Shown piece after piece: positions 1 through 6,432 of a stretch of 9,396 nt of DNA; the stretch's first letter is position 1, and the number at the start of each line of letters is the position of its first letter. Source of the DNA: Caulobacter sp. B11 (lineage in GTDB: Bacteria; Pseudomonadota; Alphaproteobacteria; Caulobacterales; Caulobacteraceae). The notes below the pieces were generated by a model that saw nothing but the letters and a program-made list of their open reading frames with translations, did not search any database and was not told where the DNA came from. The stretch lies in the NCBI RefSeq assembly GCF_002737765.1, contig NZ_PEGG01000096.1, positions 1 to 9,396 on the forward strand, given 5' to 3'. The position numbers and the translations under genes were made by a program.

Positions 1-90
1 CGATCCAGACCGCGTCGTCAGGAAGACGCCAGTCGGCGCCCGCGCCGCCGTCTCGAAACCGGGCGCGCCGTGGCGCAGCACCCTCAGCAT
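1..90 (-). pseudogene. Fragment of a possible CorA-type Mg2+ transporter N-terminus, apparently frameshifted
   Basis: Reading leftward from an ATG at 90-88, the first codons give MLRVLRHGAPGFETA. From about position 34 a different frame gives ADWRLPDDAVWI. Joined, they resemble the opening of CorA-family magnesium channels in proteobacteria, where a short variable start leads into a 'DAVWIDL'-like motif; here the window ends just after Trp-Ile. The frame change lies roughly at 35-50, in a GC-rich stretch, and one missing base would repair it. No strong ribosome binding site precedes the ATG. The gene would continue off the left edge, so function cannot be confirmed. The CorA assignment is from memory of family starts and is tentative; a chance resemblance is possible. 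Confidence 0.33.
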
Positions 91-97
91 GGGAAAG

Positions 98-119
98 TCT
101 CATCGATCACGCGATGGGA
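98..119 (-). terminator. Weak hairpin downstream of the CHAP gene
   Basis: Positions 98-105 (TCTCATCG) can pair with 112-119 (CGATGGGA) around a 6-nt loop, with one G-U pair. Read on the minus strand the stem is followed by CTTTCCC, a poor T-tract. It lies between the CHAP stop codon (142) and the next minus-strand start (90), where a terminator would make sense. The stem is modest, so this is only a candidate. Confidence 0.25.
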
Positions 120-141
120 ATGGCCCACCGCGCCCCCGCCG

Positions 142-834
142 TCAACGCGGGGCTTGCGCCTTGTCGTCGTCCTGGCCTTGGGCGGCCTGGATAAGGGCGG
201 CGATCCGATCGGTGTTGTCGGCGGCCTGGTTGATCATGTCGAGCGGCGAGCTGGCGCGCACCGTGGCGGCGACCTGATTGGCGGCCTGCTTGGCCAGAGA
301 CACCGCCGCGTTTTGAGCCAGGGCCAGCTTGCTGGTGGCCACAGCGATGCGGGTGGCCTGGGCGTTCTGATAGATGAAGCCATTGGTCGGATAGACGGTC
401 GAGCCCAGGTCGCGAATCGGGTCGTACCAGACCTTGACTTCGCTCCAGTCGCCGGCCGGCGAGACGTCGACCACGGTCACGTCCTGCTCGACCTGGCCGC
501 GGGCCCCGTTCATCATCGACCAGTTGGCGTGGGTCACCTGGATGACCCGGTCGGTCAGCACCTGGCTGACAAAGGCCACATGACCCAGGGTCATTCGGCC
601 GGTCGGCTTGAAACAGAGGACCGCGCCGGCCTTGGGCGCGAAGCCGGTGTCGTACTTGCCGGTAGCCTGGCTCCACCATGTGCGGGCGTCGCCGAAGATC
701 TGGATGCCGGACATCAGTCGCGCGAACGGGACGCATTGCCAGTAGCCGTCAGCCACCGCGCCGGAAACCGGCAACAGGCTGATCATGGCGGCAGCGGCCA
801 GGGAACCCCAGAGGGTTCTCGTCCGTTTCGACAT
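142..834 (-). CDS. Secreted CHAP-domain amidase/peptidase-like protein
   Basis: The 230-residue product starts MSKRTRTLWG and has an Sec-type signal peptide with a hydrophobic core at about 9-25 and a probable cleavage site after Ala26-Val27-Ala28. The mature protein opens directly into a CHAP (NlpC/P60-like) domain: nucleophile Cys34 in YWQCVPFAR, His85 in LGHVAFV, and Asn104 in THANWS as the likely third residue. CHAP enzymes usually cleave peptidoglycan peptide or amide bonds, so a periplasmic cell-wall role is likely. The domain ends near 150; the tail (about 160-230) is Ala/Gln-rich, probably helical, without a known domain. The start at 834 is supported by AGGGGAG about 12 nt upstream and by the signal peptide; the frame is open further upstream but without signal features. 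It follows the acyltransferase gene on the same strand. The substrate is unknown. Confidence 0.85.
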   Translation of the reverse strand: MSKRTRTLWGSLAAAAMISLLPVSGAVADGYWQCVPFARLMSGIQIFGDARTWWSQATGKYDTGFAPKAGAVLCFKPTGRMTLGHVAFVSQVLTDRVIQVTHANWSMMNGARGQVEQDVTVVDVSPAGDWSEVKVWYDPIRDLGSTVYPTNGFIYQNAQATRIAVATSKLALAQNAAVSLAKQAANQVAATVRASSPLDMINQAADNTDRIAALIQAAQGQDDDKAQAPR

Positions 835-1999
835 GCTGTGGGCGCTCCCCTGTGTCACTGGATCTAGGGGATAACCCTGACAGCGACGTATGAAAAGAGT
901 GTTTCTTAGGCGCCGACTGTGGCAGGGGCCGCGACTGCCGCGCATTGGCCCAAGCTTTCATCTTCTGCCGGCACGGCTTCTCGATCAGCTGATAAGATAT
1001 CGCTGATAGCGGGATCAGTGCGGCCACGATGACCACCCAAGCATAAAGCGGCAGTTGCTCACCCTCGATATGGAGAAGCTTGAGCGCCACATTGACCGCC
1101 AGGATCTTCCAGGGGATGCAGATCATGTAGGTCGAGTAGCTGATTTCACCCAGATAGACGAAAAATCTTTGGCTAGCGAAGCTGGAACCTGCCGAGGCCA
1201 GTCCGGCCAGCATCACCACGCCCCCGCCCAGCAGCATGACGATCAGCGGGTCGGGCGCGCCCGTCTGCACCGCGATCAGCACCGCGGCGCCCATCAAAGC
1301 GGCGCCGGGGCCTGCGATCCGGCCCGAAATGGCGCCCGAACGCCACAGGGCGTGAAGAGCACAGCCAAAGGCGAAACAGGGCACGATACGCAGCGCGCCC
1401 CAACGGATGGTCGCCTCGGTCAGCGGGAAGCCCGCCAGGCGCTCAAACGTCGGATAGAGGACCGCGATCAGCCCCAGGGCCAGGCCGACGGCCAGGAACG
1501 GGCGCTTGCGCAGCGACCAGGCGGCCGTGGCGAAGACCGGGAAGCAAAGATAGGCGAACCATTCGGCCGAGATCGACCACGACGGGTGATTCCATCCCGA
1601 CGCAGGGGCGAGACCCCAAGCGTGGACCATCAGCAGGTTAGCCGGCAGGGCGTTCCAGGCCAGCATGTTTTGGTCGACAGCGATCCCGAGCAGACCCGCG
1701 GCCCCCGCCATCAGCCCTACGCCGAGCAGGGTGGCCAGATGCAGCGGATAGACCCGGGCCAGTCGGTTCCAAAGAAAGTCGCCGTAGCGGAAGCGCCCCT
1801 GGCCAAAGCCTTGCAGATACACGTGACAAAGGATGAAGCCCGAGAGGACGAAAAACGCTTCGACCCCCAGATAGCCCTTGGCCACGACGCCGGGCGCGGG
1901 CCCCGCAGAAAGGTTGGGCCAGTAATGATAAAAGACCACCCAAAAGGCGGCCAGGAATCGAAAAGCGGTGAGCGGCTTTACATGAGCGGCGTCGAGCAT
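749..1999 (-). CDS. Acyltransferase-3 family integral membrane protein
   Basis: The product is a multi-pass inner-membrane acyltransferase (PF01757 type), a family that transfers acetyl or other acyl groups to extracytoplasmic sugars such as exopolysaccharide, O-antigen or peptidoglycan. Family marks are the R-x10-H motif (Arg14, His25) in the first membrane segment, GYLGVEAFFVLSGF at about 42-55, SWSISAEWFAYLCFP near 140-154, and EISYSTYM and LIEKPCR near the end. About ten hydrophobic segments are visible; no SGNH domain is fused. The start at 1999 has an excellent AGGGGAG ribosome binding site 7 nt upstream. The open frame runs to 749, overlapping the CHAP gene by 86 nt. After about residue 355 the sequence stops looking like this family. 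A different frame ends AAVAAPATVGA and stops at 908-906, so the true end may be there if one base is missing near 935-946. Its acceptor is unknown. Confidence 0.85.
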   Translation of the reverse strand: MLDAAHVKPLTAFRFLAAFWVVFYHYWPNLSAGPAPGVVAKGYLGVEAFFVLSGFILCHVYLQGFGQGRFRYGDFLWNRLARVYPLHLATLLGVGLMAGAAGLLGIAVDQNMLAWNALPANLLMVHAWGLAPASGWNHPSWSISAEWFAYLCFPVFATAAWSLRKRPFLAVGLALGLIAVLYPTFERLAGFPLTEATIRWGALRIVPCFAFGCALHALWRSGAISGRIAGPGAALMGAAVLIAVQTGAPDPLIVMLLGGGVVMLAGLASAGSSFASQRFFVYLGEISYSTYMICIPWKILAVNVALKLLHIEGEQLPLYAWVVIVAALIPLSAISYQLIEKPCRQKMKAWANARQSRPLPQSAPKKHSFHTSLSGLSPRSSDTGERPQHVETDENPLGFPGRCRHDQPVAGFRRGG

Positions 2000-2023
2000 G
2001 TGCAGCTCCCCTTGACGACCCAG

Positions 2024-2045
2024 GACTCTCAGCCCAATTGGAATC
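2024..2045. promoter_or_regulatory. Pair of GANTC (CcrM-type) methylation sites in a divergent intergenic region
   Basis: GACTC at 2024-2028 and GAATC at 2041-2045 lie 17 bp apart in the 131-bp gap between the divergent acyltransferase and TerC genes. In Caulobacter-like bacteria GANTC is methylated by CcrM, and its methylation state affects GcrA-dependent promoters. A TTGACG at 2012-2017 could be a -35 element for TerC, but no good -10 follows. The sites are seen directly; regulation is inferred. Confidence 0.35.
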
Positions 2046-2130
2046 CGAACATGGGCTTGTCCACGTCTGTCGCATGACAGGCGACGGCGCTTCGAAATGC
2101 CCGCCGCCCCTAACGATTAAGCGATGACCC

Positions 2131-2922
2131 ATGAACGAAATCCTTAGCCTGCTCGCCGATCCCGCCGCCTGGGCCGCCCTTGTGACCCTGGTCGTGATGG
2201 AGGTCGTTCTCGGGATCGACAATCTGGTCTTCATCTCGATCCTGTCGAACAAGCTGCCCGAAGAGCATCGCGCCCGCGTGCGCCGCATCGGGATTTCGCT
2301 CGCCCTGATCATGCGGCTGGTCCTGCTGTCGACCATCGCCTTCATCGTCGGCCTGGTGCATCCGGTGTTCGACCTGGGCATCGTCGGTCCGATGGGCGAG
2401 CACGGCGAACCGGGCTTCGAGACCGCCTTCTCCTGGCGCGACCTGATCCTTCTGGCGGGCGGCGCCTTCCTGATCTGGAAGGCGACCAAGGAAATCCACC
2501 ACACGGTCGACCCGGTGAAGACCGACGACGTCTTCGACAAGAAGGCCGCCGTGATCTCCAATGTCGGCGCCGCGATTGTGCAGATCATCCTTCTGGACCT
2601 GGTGTTCTCGATCGACTCGATCCTGACCGCCGTGGGCATGACCGACCATTTGCCGATCATGGTCGCGGCGGTGATCATCGCCGTGGTGATGATGATGGTG
2701 TCGGCCGGTCCCCTCGCGAACTTCATCAACAAGAACCCCACCGTGGTCATGTTGGCGCTGGGCTTCCTGCTGATGATCGGCATGGTGCTGATCGCTGAAG
2801 CCTTCGGGATGCACGTGCCCAAGGGCTATATCTACGCCGCCATGGCCTTCTCCGGCGTCGTCGAGGGCCTGAACATGCTGTCGCGCAAGGCCGCGTCAAA
2901 GACGGATGGCGGCGGCCAGTAG
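2131..2922 (+). CDS. TerC-family integral membrane protein (probable metal ion exporter)
   Basis: The 263-residue protein has about seven membrane segments (near 12-36, 52-76, 103-119, 141-168, 173-195, 202-224, 232-250). It shows the two TerC signatures: [11 protein letters not shown] (24-34) and [16 protein letters not shown] (155-170). Conserved acidic residues within membrane segments (Glu24, Asp30, Asp156, Asp162, Glu223) are typical of the family. TerC proteins were named for tellurite resistance, but several act in Mn2+ export or metal delivery to secreted enzymes. Length fits the compact YgdQ-like members without CBS or CorC domains. The ATG at 2131 is preferred because the nearby ATG at 2124 is out of frame and stops quickly; no strong Shine-Dalgarno is visible. 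It is transcribed alone and followed by a terminator. The exact substrate is not predictable. Confidence 0.9.
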   Translation: MNEILSLLADPAAWAALVTLVVMEVVLGIDNLVFISILSNKLPEEHRARVRRIGISLALIMRLVLLSTIAFIVGLVHPVFDLGIVGPMGEHGEPGFETAFSWRDLILLAGGAFLIWKATKEIHHTVDPVKTDDVFDKKAAVISNVGAAIVQIILLDLVFSIDSILTAVGMTDHLPIMVAAVIIAVVMMMVSAGPLANFINKNPTVVMLALGFLLMIGMVLIAEAFGMHVPKGYIYAAMAFSGVVEGLNMLSRKAASKTDGGGQ

Positions 2923-2946
2923 CCACCCCGCTAAGCCGCCGCCTGC

Positions 2947-2975
2947 CGGAGCCGCCTTGCGGCGGCTCCGTTTGG
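2947..2975 (+). terminator. Rho-independent-like terminator after the TerC gene
   Basis: A perfect 10-bp GC-rich stem (CGGAGCCGCC at 2947-2956 with GGCGGCTCCG at 2961-2970) closes a TTGC tetraloop and is followed by TTTGGT. It starts 24 nt after the TerC stop. The T-tract is short, as often in high-GC genomes. It separates TerC from the lipoprotein gene downstream. Confidence 0.75.
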
Positions 2976-3021
2976 TCCGACGTGCGTTAGGTCAGTCTGA
3001 TTGATTGACAGGAGACCGCGC

Positions 3022-3453
3022 ATGAAGACCCTGAACCTGGCCGGCTTCGCCTCGGCCCTGACGCTCGCCGCCTGTTCGCCCAGCCCGGCTCCGGCTCCCG
3101 CCGACCCTGCGCCGGCTCCGGCCACGGCGCCGGCGCAGGTGGAACTTCCGACGGCGCCCCCTGCGCCGACCGTCACGCCGGCGGCCCATGACCTGGTCGG
3201 GCGCTGGACGGGGCCGGAGGGCACGTCCTTGGTCGTCACCGTCGTCGGGACGGCCTATCAGGTCACCGTCACCAACCTCGACGGCCCGCGTGATTTCCCC
3301 GCCATGGCCGACCCGATGGGCGTGCGCTTCACCCGTGACGGCCAGGACCTCCTCATTCGCAAGGGTACGGGGGCCGAGACCGGCATGAAGTGGCTGGCAG
3401 ACAAGTCGGACTGCGTCGTGGTGGACGCCCATGAAGGCTACTGCCGGGATTAG
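3022..3453 (+). CDS. Small putative lipoprotein of unknown function
   Basis: The 143-residue product begins MKTLNLAGFASALTLAAC, a lipoprotein signal with lipobox Leu15-Ala-Ala-Cys18, so the mature protein should be lipid-anchored at Cys18; Ser at +2 predicts outer-membrane sorting under the E. coli rule. A long Ala/Pro linker (19-55) leads to a compact C-terminal domain (56-143) opening HDLVGRWTGPEG, with alternating strand-like segments reminiscent of small beta-barrel lipoproteins. Cys131 and Cys141 could form a disulfide. I do not recognise the family. The start is set by AGGAGA at 3010-3015, six nt before the ATG; an in-frame TTG at 3001 would spoil the signal peptide. It stands alone, after the TerC terminator and converging on priA. 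Confidence 0.75.
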   Translation: MKTLNLAGFASALTLAACSPSPAPAPADPAPAPATAPAQVELPTAPPAPTVTPAAHDLVGRWTGPEGTSLVVTVVGTAYQVTVTNLDGPRDFPAMADPMGVRFTRDGQDLLIRKGTGAETGMKWLADKSDCVVVDAHEGYCRD

Positions 3454-3478
3454 GCCCGGTCCTACAGGAAGCTGTAGG
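3444..3478. terminator. Two adjacent hairpins at the lipoprotein/priA convergent junction
   Basis: CCGGG (3444-3448) pairs with CCCGG (3455-3459) around a loop that contains the lipoprotein stop codon. Immediately after, CCTACAG (3461-3467) pairs perfectly with CTGTAGG (3472-3478) around GAAG, and this stem contains the priA stop codon (3464-3462). Neither has a T-tract. They could act as a compact bidirectional terminator or 3'-end stabiliser, or be a by-product of coding sequence. Confidence 0.35.
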
Positions 3479-5624
3479 GATCGATGTCGATCACCACTCG
3501 CACGGAGTTGGGGACCCTGGCTCGGGCCTTCCAGGCGGCCATGAAGCCCTGCAGGTTGACGCTGCGGTCGGCGCGCACCAGGAAACGCTTGCGGCGGCGA
3601 CCGCGCACCAGGGCCAGGGGCGCGTCGGCGGGCCCGAACACTTCCACGCCCTCGGCGTTGGGCGTTGCGGCCGCCAGGGCCTGGCAATAGGCGTCCAGGG
3701 CGATCGGGTCGGGTCCCGAGGCGATCACGGCCGCCAGGCGGCCAAAGGGCGGCAGACCGGCATCCTGGCGCATGGCCATCTCGGCCTCGACGAAGGCGTC
3801 GCGATCCTGGGCCTTGAGGGCTTGCAGCACGCCGTGCTCGGGCGCGTAGGTCTGTAGCAGCGCCCGACCCGGCTTTTCGTGTCGTCCCGCTCGCCCCGCC
3901 GCCTGAGCCAGAAGCTGGAAGGTGCGTTCACCGGCCCGCAGATCGCCGCCGCGCAAACTCAGGTCGGCGTCGACCACGCCGACCAGGGTCAGGTTGGGAA
4001 AGTTGTGGCCCTTGGCCGCGGCCTGGGTGGCCACCAGGATATCGATCTCGCCGGCGGCCATGGTCTCGACCAGGGCCCGAGCCCCGGCGGCGTCGAACAC
4101 CGTGTCGGATGAGAACACCGCCACCCGAGCCTCGGGAAACAGGTGGCGCGCCTCTTCCTCCACCCGCTCGACCCCAGGACCGATCGAGACCAGGCTGTCC
4201 TTGGCCCCGCAGTGAGGACAGGCCTCGGGCTTCTTCATCGAAAAGCCGGTCAGATGGCAGACCAGACGCCCGGTATAGCGATGCTCGACCAGCCAGCTGT
4301 CGCTGTCGGGCGACTTCATCTTTTCGCCGCAGGCCTTGCACAGCACCAAGGGCGCATAGCCGCGCCGGTTAAGGAACAGCAGGGTCTGCTCGCCCCGCGC
4401 CAGGGTCACGGCCATCGCCTCGACCAGGGGTCGCGACAGCCATCGGCCCGGCTCGGGCGGCGTGACGCGCATGTCGATCAGGTCGATGTCCGGCAATTGC
4501 GCCGCGCCGTGCCGGGTTCCCAGCCGCAGCCAGCGATAGCGACCCTGCTGGGCGTTCCACAGGGTCTCCAGCGACGGCGTGGCCGAGGCCAGCACCACCA
4601 GAGCGCCTTCGATCTTGGCCCGGGCCACGGCGAGGTCGCGGGCCTGATAGATGAAGCCCTCTTCCTGCTTGAACGAACTGTCGTGTTCCTCGTCGACCAC
4701 GATCAGGGCCAGCTTGCGGAACGGCAGGAACAGGGCCGAGCGGGCCCCGACCACGATCCGCGCCTGACCGTCGGCCACGGCTTCCCAGACCCGTCGGCGA
4801 CGCGGCGGAGCGATGCCGGAATGCCACTCGGCCGGCATCGCTCCGAAGCGAGCCTCGAACCGGGCCAGGACCGCCTGGGTCAGGGCGATCTCGGGCAACA
4901 GCACCAGCACCTGGGCGTCCGGATCGGCGGCCAGGGCCTTGGCGGCGGCCTCCAGATAGACCTCGGTCTTGCCAGACCCCGTCACCCCGTCGAGCAGGGC
5001 CGCCTGAAAGCCGCCGGCCGCTAGCATCTCGCCCAGCGCCTGGACGCTGGCCGACTGGTTGGGATTGAGGGTCTGGGCCGGTCGCGTCAGGTCAGGCTGC
5101 GGGAACCGGGTGTCGGGCGCGACGAAGGCGACAGCCAGAGCCCCCTCGTCGACAAGGCCCTTGATCACCCCGGCCGAGACACCCGCCAGCGAGGCCAGGG
5201 CCGCCGCGCTCATCGGCCCCTGCTGCGCGGCGGCCAGCCCCTTCAGGCGCGCGGGGGTCATGCGGGCGGGCGTCGTCCCGGTCAGGGCCAGAACCCGGTC
5301 GGGCTTGGCCGGCGGGTGGCGGAGGCCTCGCAGGGCCATGGCCAGCGGCCAGGCGGCCAGGTCGACCGAATATTTCGCCGCCCAGTCAATGAAAGTCAGC
5401 ACGCCCGGCGGCAGGGGCGGATCATCCAGACGCTCAAGCACGGGCTTCAAGGGCCGATTGCCGCCCGTCCCGTCGCGAATCGCCGTGACCACGCCGCGCA
5501 CGACGCGCGGGCCCAGAGGTACGGTGACATGTTCGCCAACCACCAGGCCCAGCCCCTCGGGCTCGGCATAGTCGAAGGCCTCAGGCAGCGGCATGGGCAG
5601 CAGGACGGAGGCGATACGCGGCAT
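3462..5624 (-). CDS. priA: Primosomal protein N' (replication restart helicase PriA)
   Basis: PriA recognises stalled or collapsed forks and unwinds DNA 3'-to-5' so that DnaB can be reloaded. The 720-residue product is full length, from MPRIASVLLPMPLPEAFDY (N-terminal DNA-binding domain) to the typical end DPYSFL. Walker A is GVTGSGKT with Lys219; the Walker B box is DEEH at 311-314; SATPSLE and, further on, AGRAGR of the helicase C-terminal lobe are present. The zinc-binding insert starts with Cys429 and Cys432 and ends with Cys469 and Cys472, but positions matching the second zinc site are Ser438, Ser441, Cys456 and Thr459, so only one zinc site looks complete. The ATG at 5624 matches the usual PriA N-terminus, although AAGGGG lies rather far upstream; a GTG at 5678 would add 18 atypical residues. 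It diverges from the DUF484-xerC pair. Confidence 0.96.
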   Translation of the reverse strand: MPRIASVLLPMPLPEAFDYAEPEGLGLVVGEHVTVPLGPRVVRGVVTAIRDGTGGNRPLKPVLERLDDPPLPPGVLTFIDWAAKYSVDLAAWPLAMALRGLRHPPAKPDRVLALTGTTPARMTPARLKGLAAAQQGPMSAAALASLAGVSAGVIKGLVDEGALAVAFVAPDTRFPQPDLTRPAQTLNPNQSASVQALGEMLAAGGFQAALLDGVTGSGKTEVYLEAAAKALAADPDAQVLVLLPEIALTQAVLARFEARFGAMPAEWHSGIAPPRRRRVWEAVADGQARIVVGARSALFLPFRKLALIVVDEEHDSSFKQEEGFIYQARDLAVARAKIEGALVVLASATPSLETLWNAQQGRYRWLRLGTRHGAAQLPDIDLIDMRVTPPEPGRWLSRPLVEAMAVTLARGEQTLLFLNRRGYAPLVLCKACGEKMKSPDSDSWLVEHRYTGRLVCHLTGFSMKKPEACPHCGAKDSLVSIGPGVERVEEEARHLFPEARVAVFSSDTVFDAAGARALVETMAAGEIDILVATQAAAKGHNFPNLTLVGVVDADLSLRGGDLRAGERTFQLLAQAAGRAGRHEKPGRALLQTYAPEHGVLQALKAQDRDAFVEAEMAMRQDAGLPPFGRLAAVIASGPDPIALDAYCQALAAATPNAEGVEVFGPADAPLALVRGRRRKRFLVRADRSVNLQGFMAAWKARARVPNSVRVVIDIDPYSFL

Positions 5625-5682
5625 GGGAATCGGGTTCTGCCCCTTAATCGACGCGCCGTCGAGATGGCCGATCGTCACCCCA

Positions 5683-5698
5683 TCAAGCCGGCGTTAAC
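5683..5698 (+). promoter_or_regulatory. Candidate CtrA box upstream of DUF484-xerC
   Basis: TCAA at 5683-5686, seven bases, then TTAAC at 5694-5698 matches the Caulobacter CtrA consensus TTAA-N7-TTAAC at 8 of 9 positions. It lies about 50 bp before the DUF484 start and in the priA upstream region. Binding is inferred from the match alone. Confidence 0.4.
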
Positions 5699-5748
5699 CG
5701 ATCTGGCGCTTCATCCTCGATCTAAGTGCGTGTGGAGCAAAGCCGACC

Positions 5749-6432
5749 ATGACCGATGCCACCCAAGCCGCCCTGCTGAAGGTCGAGGTCTGCCCCAAGG
5801 CCGTGCGTGACTTCCTGCGCGCCGAGCCCGGCTTCCTGCGCGAGGACGGCGAGTTGCTACGCGACCTGGGCCTGCGCGCCGAGGGCGGCAATGTCATCGA
5901 CTTCGGCCCGGCGGCCATTGCCCGCGCGGCCGCCGCCCATGAACGCGAATCGACCGTGCGTCGCGAAATCGAGGCTACGGCCCGCGCCAACTTCTCGGCC
6001 CAGGCCCAGACCCATGCCGCCGTCATCGACGTGCTGGACGCCCGAAATCACTCCGACCTGGCCCGCCGGGTGGACGAAATGGCCGCCCTGCGCTTCGGCC
6101 TCGCCGCCGGGGTGGTGGTGCTGGAGGGCCCCGACCGCGTGCCCGCCGGCTGGCATCGCCTCGTCGAGGGACAGATCGACATGATCATGGGCGACCAGGG
6201 CGTGGCGCGCATGGGCTTCCACGCCCCCGCCCTGGGCCTGTTCGGCGACCGGCTGGACAGCATCCGCAGCATGGCCCTGGTGCGCATGGCCCTGTGGGAG
6301 CCGTCGCGCCAGGCGATCCTGGCCTTCGGTTCAACCGATCCCGAGGCCTTCACGCCGGACATGGGCCATGAGCTGGTCGCCTTCCTGGCCCGCGTGGTCG
6401 AGCGCACGGCCGAGCGCTGGCCGGTCCTGTGA
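5749..6432 (+). CDS. DUF484 family protein encoded upstream of xerC
   Basis: The 227-residue protein matches the DUF484 family (PF04340; E. coli YigA is the well-known relative beside xerC). The N-terminal part has the family pattern VRDFLRAEPGFLRE (19-32) and NVIDFGPAAIAR (48-59). A helical stretch (60-105) then leads to a GAF-like domain (about 107-225) ending with FGSTDPEAF and a helix. No catalytic motif or membrane segment is visible; it is probably cytoplasmic and its molecular role is not established. The ATG at 5749 follows GGAG at 5733-5736. Its stop overlaps the GTG start of xerC by four bases (GTGA), so the two are almost certainly co-transcribed and translationally coupled, an arrangement widespread in proteobacteria. 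Confidence 0.9.
   Translation: MTDATQAALLKVEVCPKAVRDFLRAEPGFLREDGELLRDLGLRAEGGNVIDFGPAAIARAAAAHERESTVRREIEATARANFSAQAQTHAAVIDVLDARNHSDLARRVDEMAALRFGLAAGVVVLEGPDRVPAGWHRLVEGQIDMIMGDQGVARMGFHAPALGLFGDRLDSIRSMALVRMALWEPSRQAILAFGSTDPEAFTPDMGHELVAFLARVVERTAERWPVL

Noticed and set aside
70..867. Plus-strand open frame over the CHAP gene
   Set aside because: Complement of the CHAP gene, which has a signal peptide, catalytic residues and a ribosome binding site.
1055..2077. 340-codon plus-strand open frame
   Set aside because: Antisense shadow of the acyltransferase gene; Gln/Arg/Asp-rich without domain signals, as expected in high-GC DNA.
2000..2130. Manganese (yybP-ykoY) riboswitch upstream of TerC
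   Set aside because: Such riboswitches precede some TerC-family genes, but no matching conserved core or paired elements are visible in this 131-bp gap.
1638..2822. Long minus-strand open frame spanning the acyltransferase start and TerC
   Set aside because: It is antisense to TerC and in another frame of the acyltransferase; the composition is low-complexity Arg/Ser/Thr and no family motif appears.
3062..3190. Tandem repeat in the lipoprotein gene (repeated GCTCCGGC/GCGCCG units)
   Set aside because: The units are irregular and encode an Ala/Pro linker; codon-level low complexity explains them.
4143..5024. 293-codon plus-strand open frame inside priA
   Set aside because: Antisense to the intact helicase core of priA; no recognisable motif.
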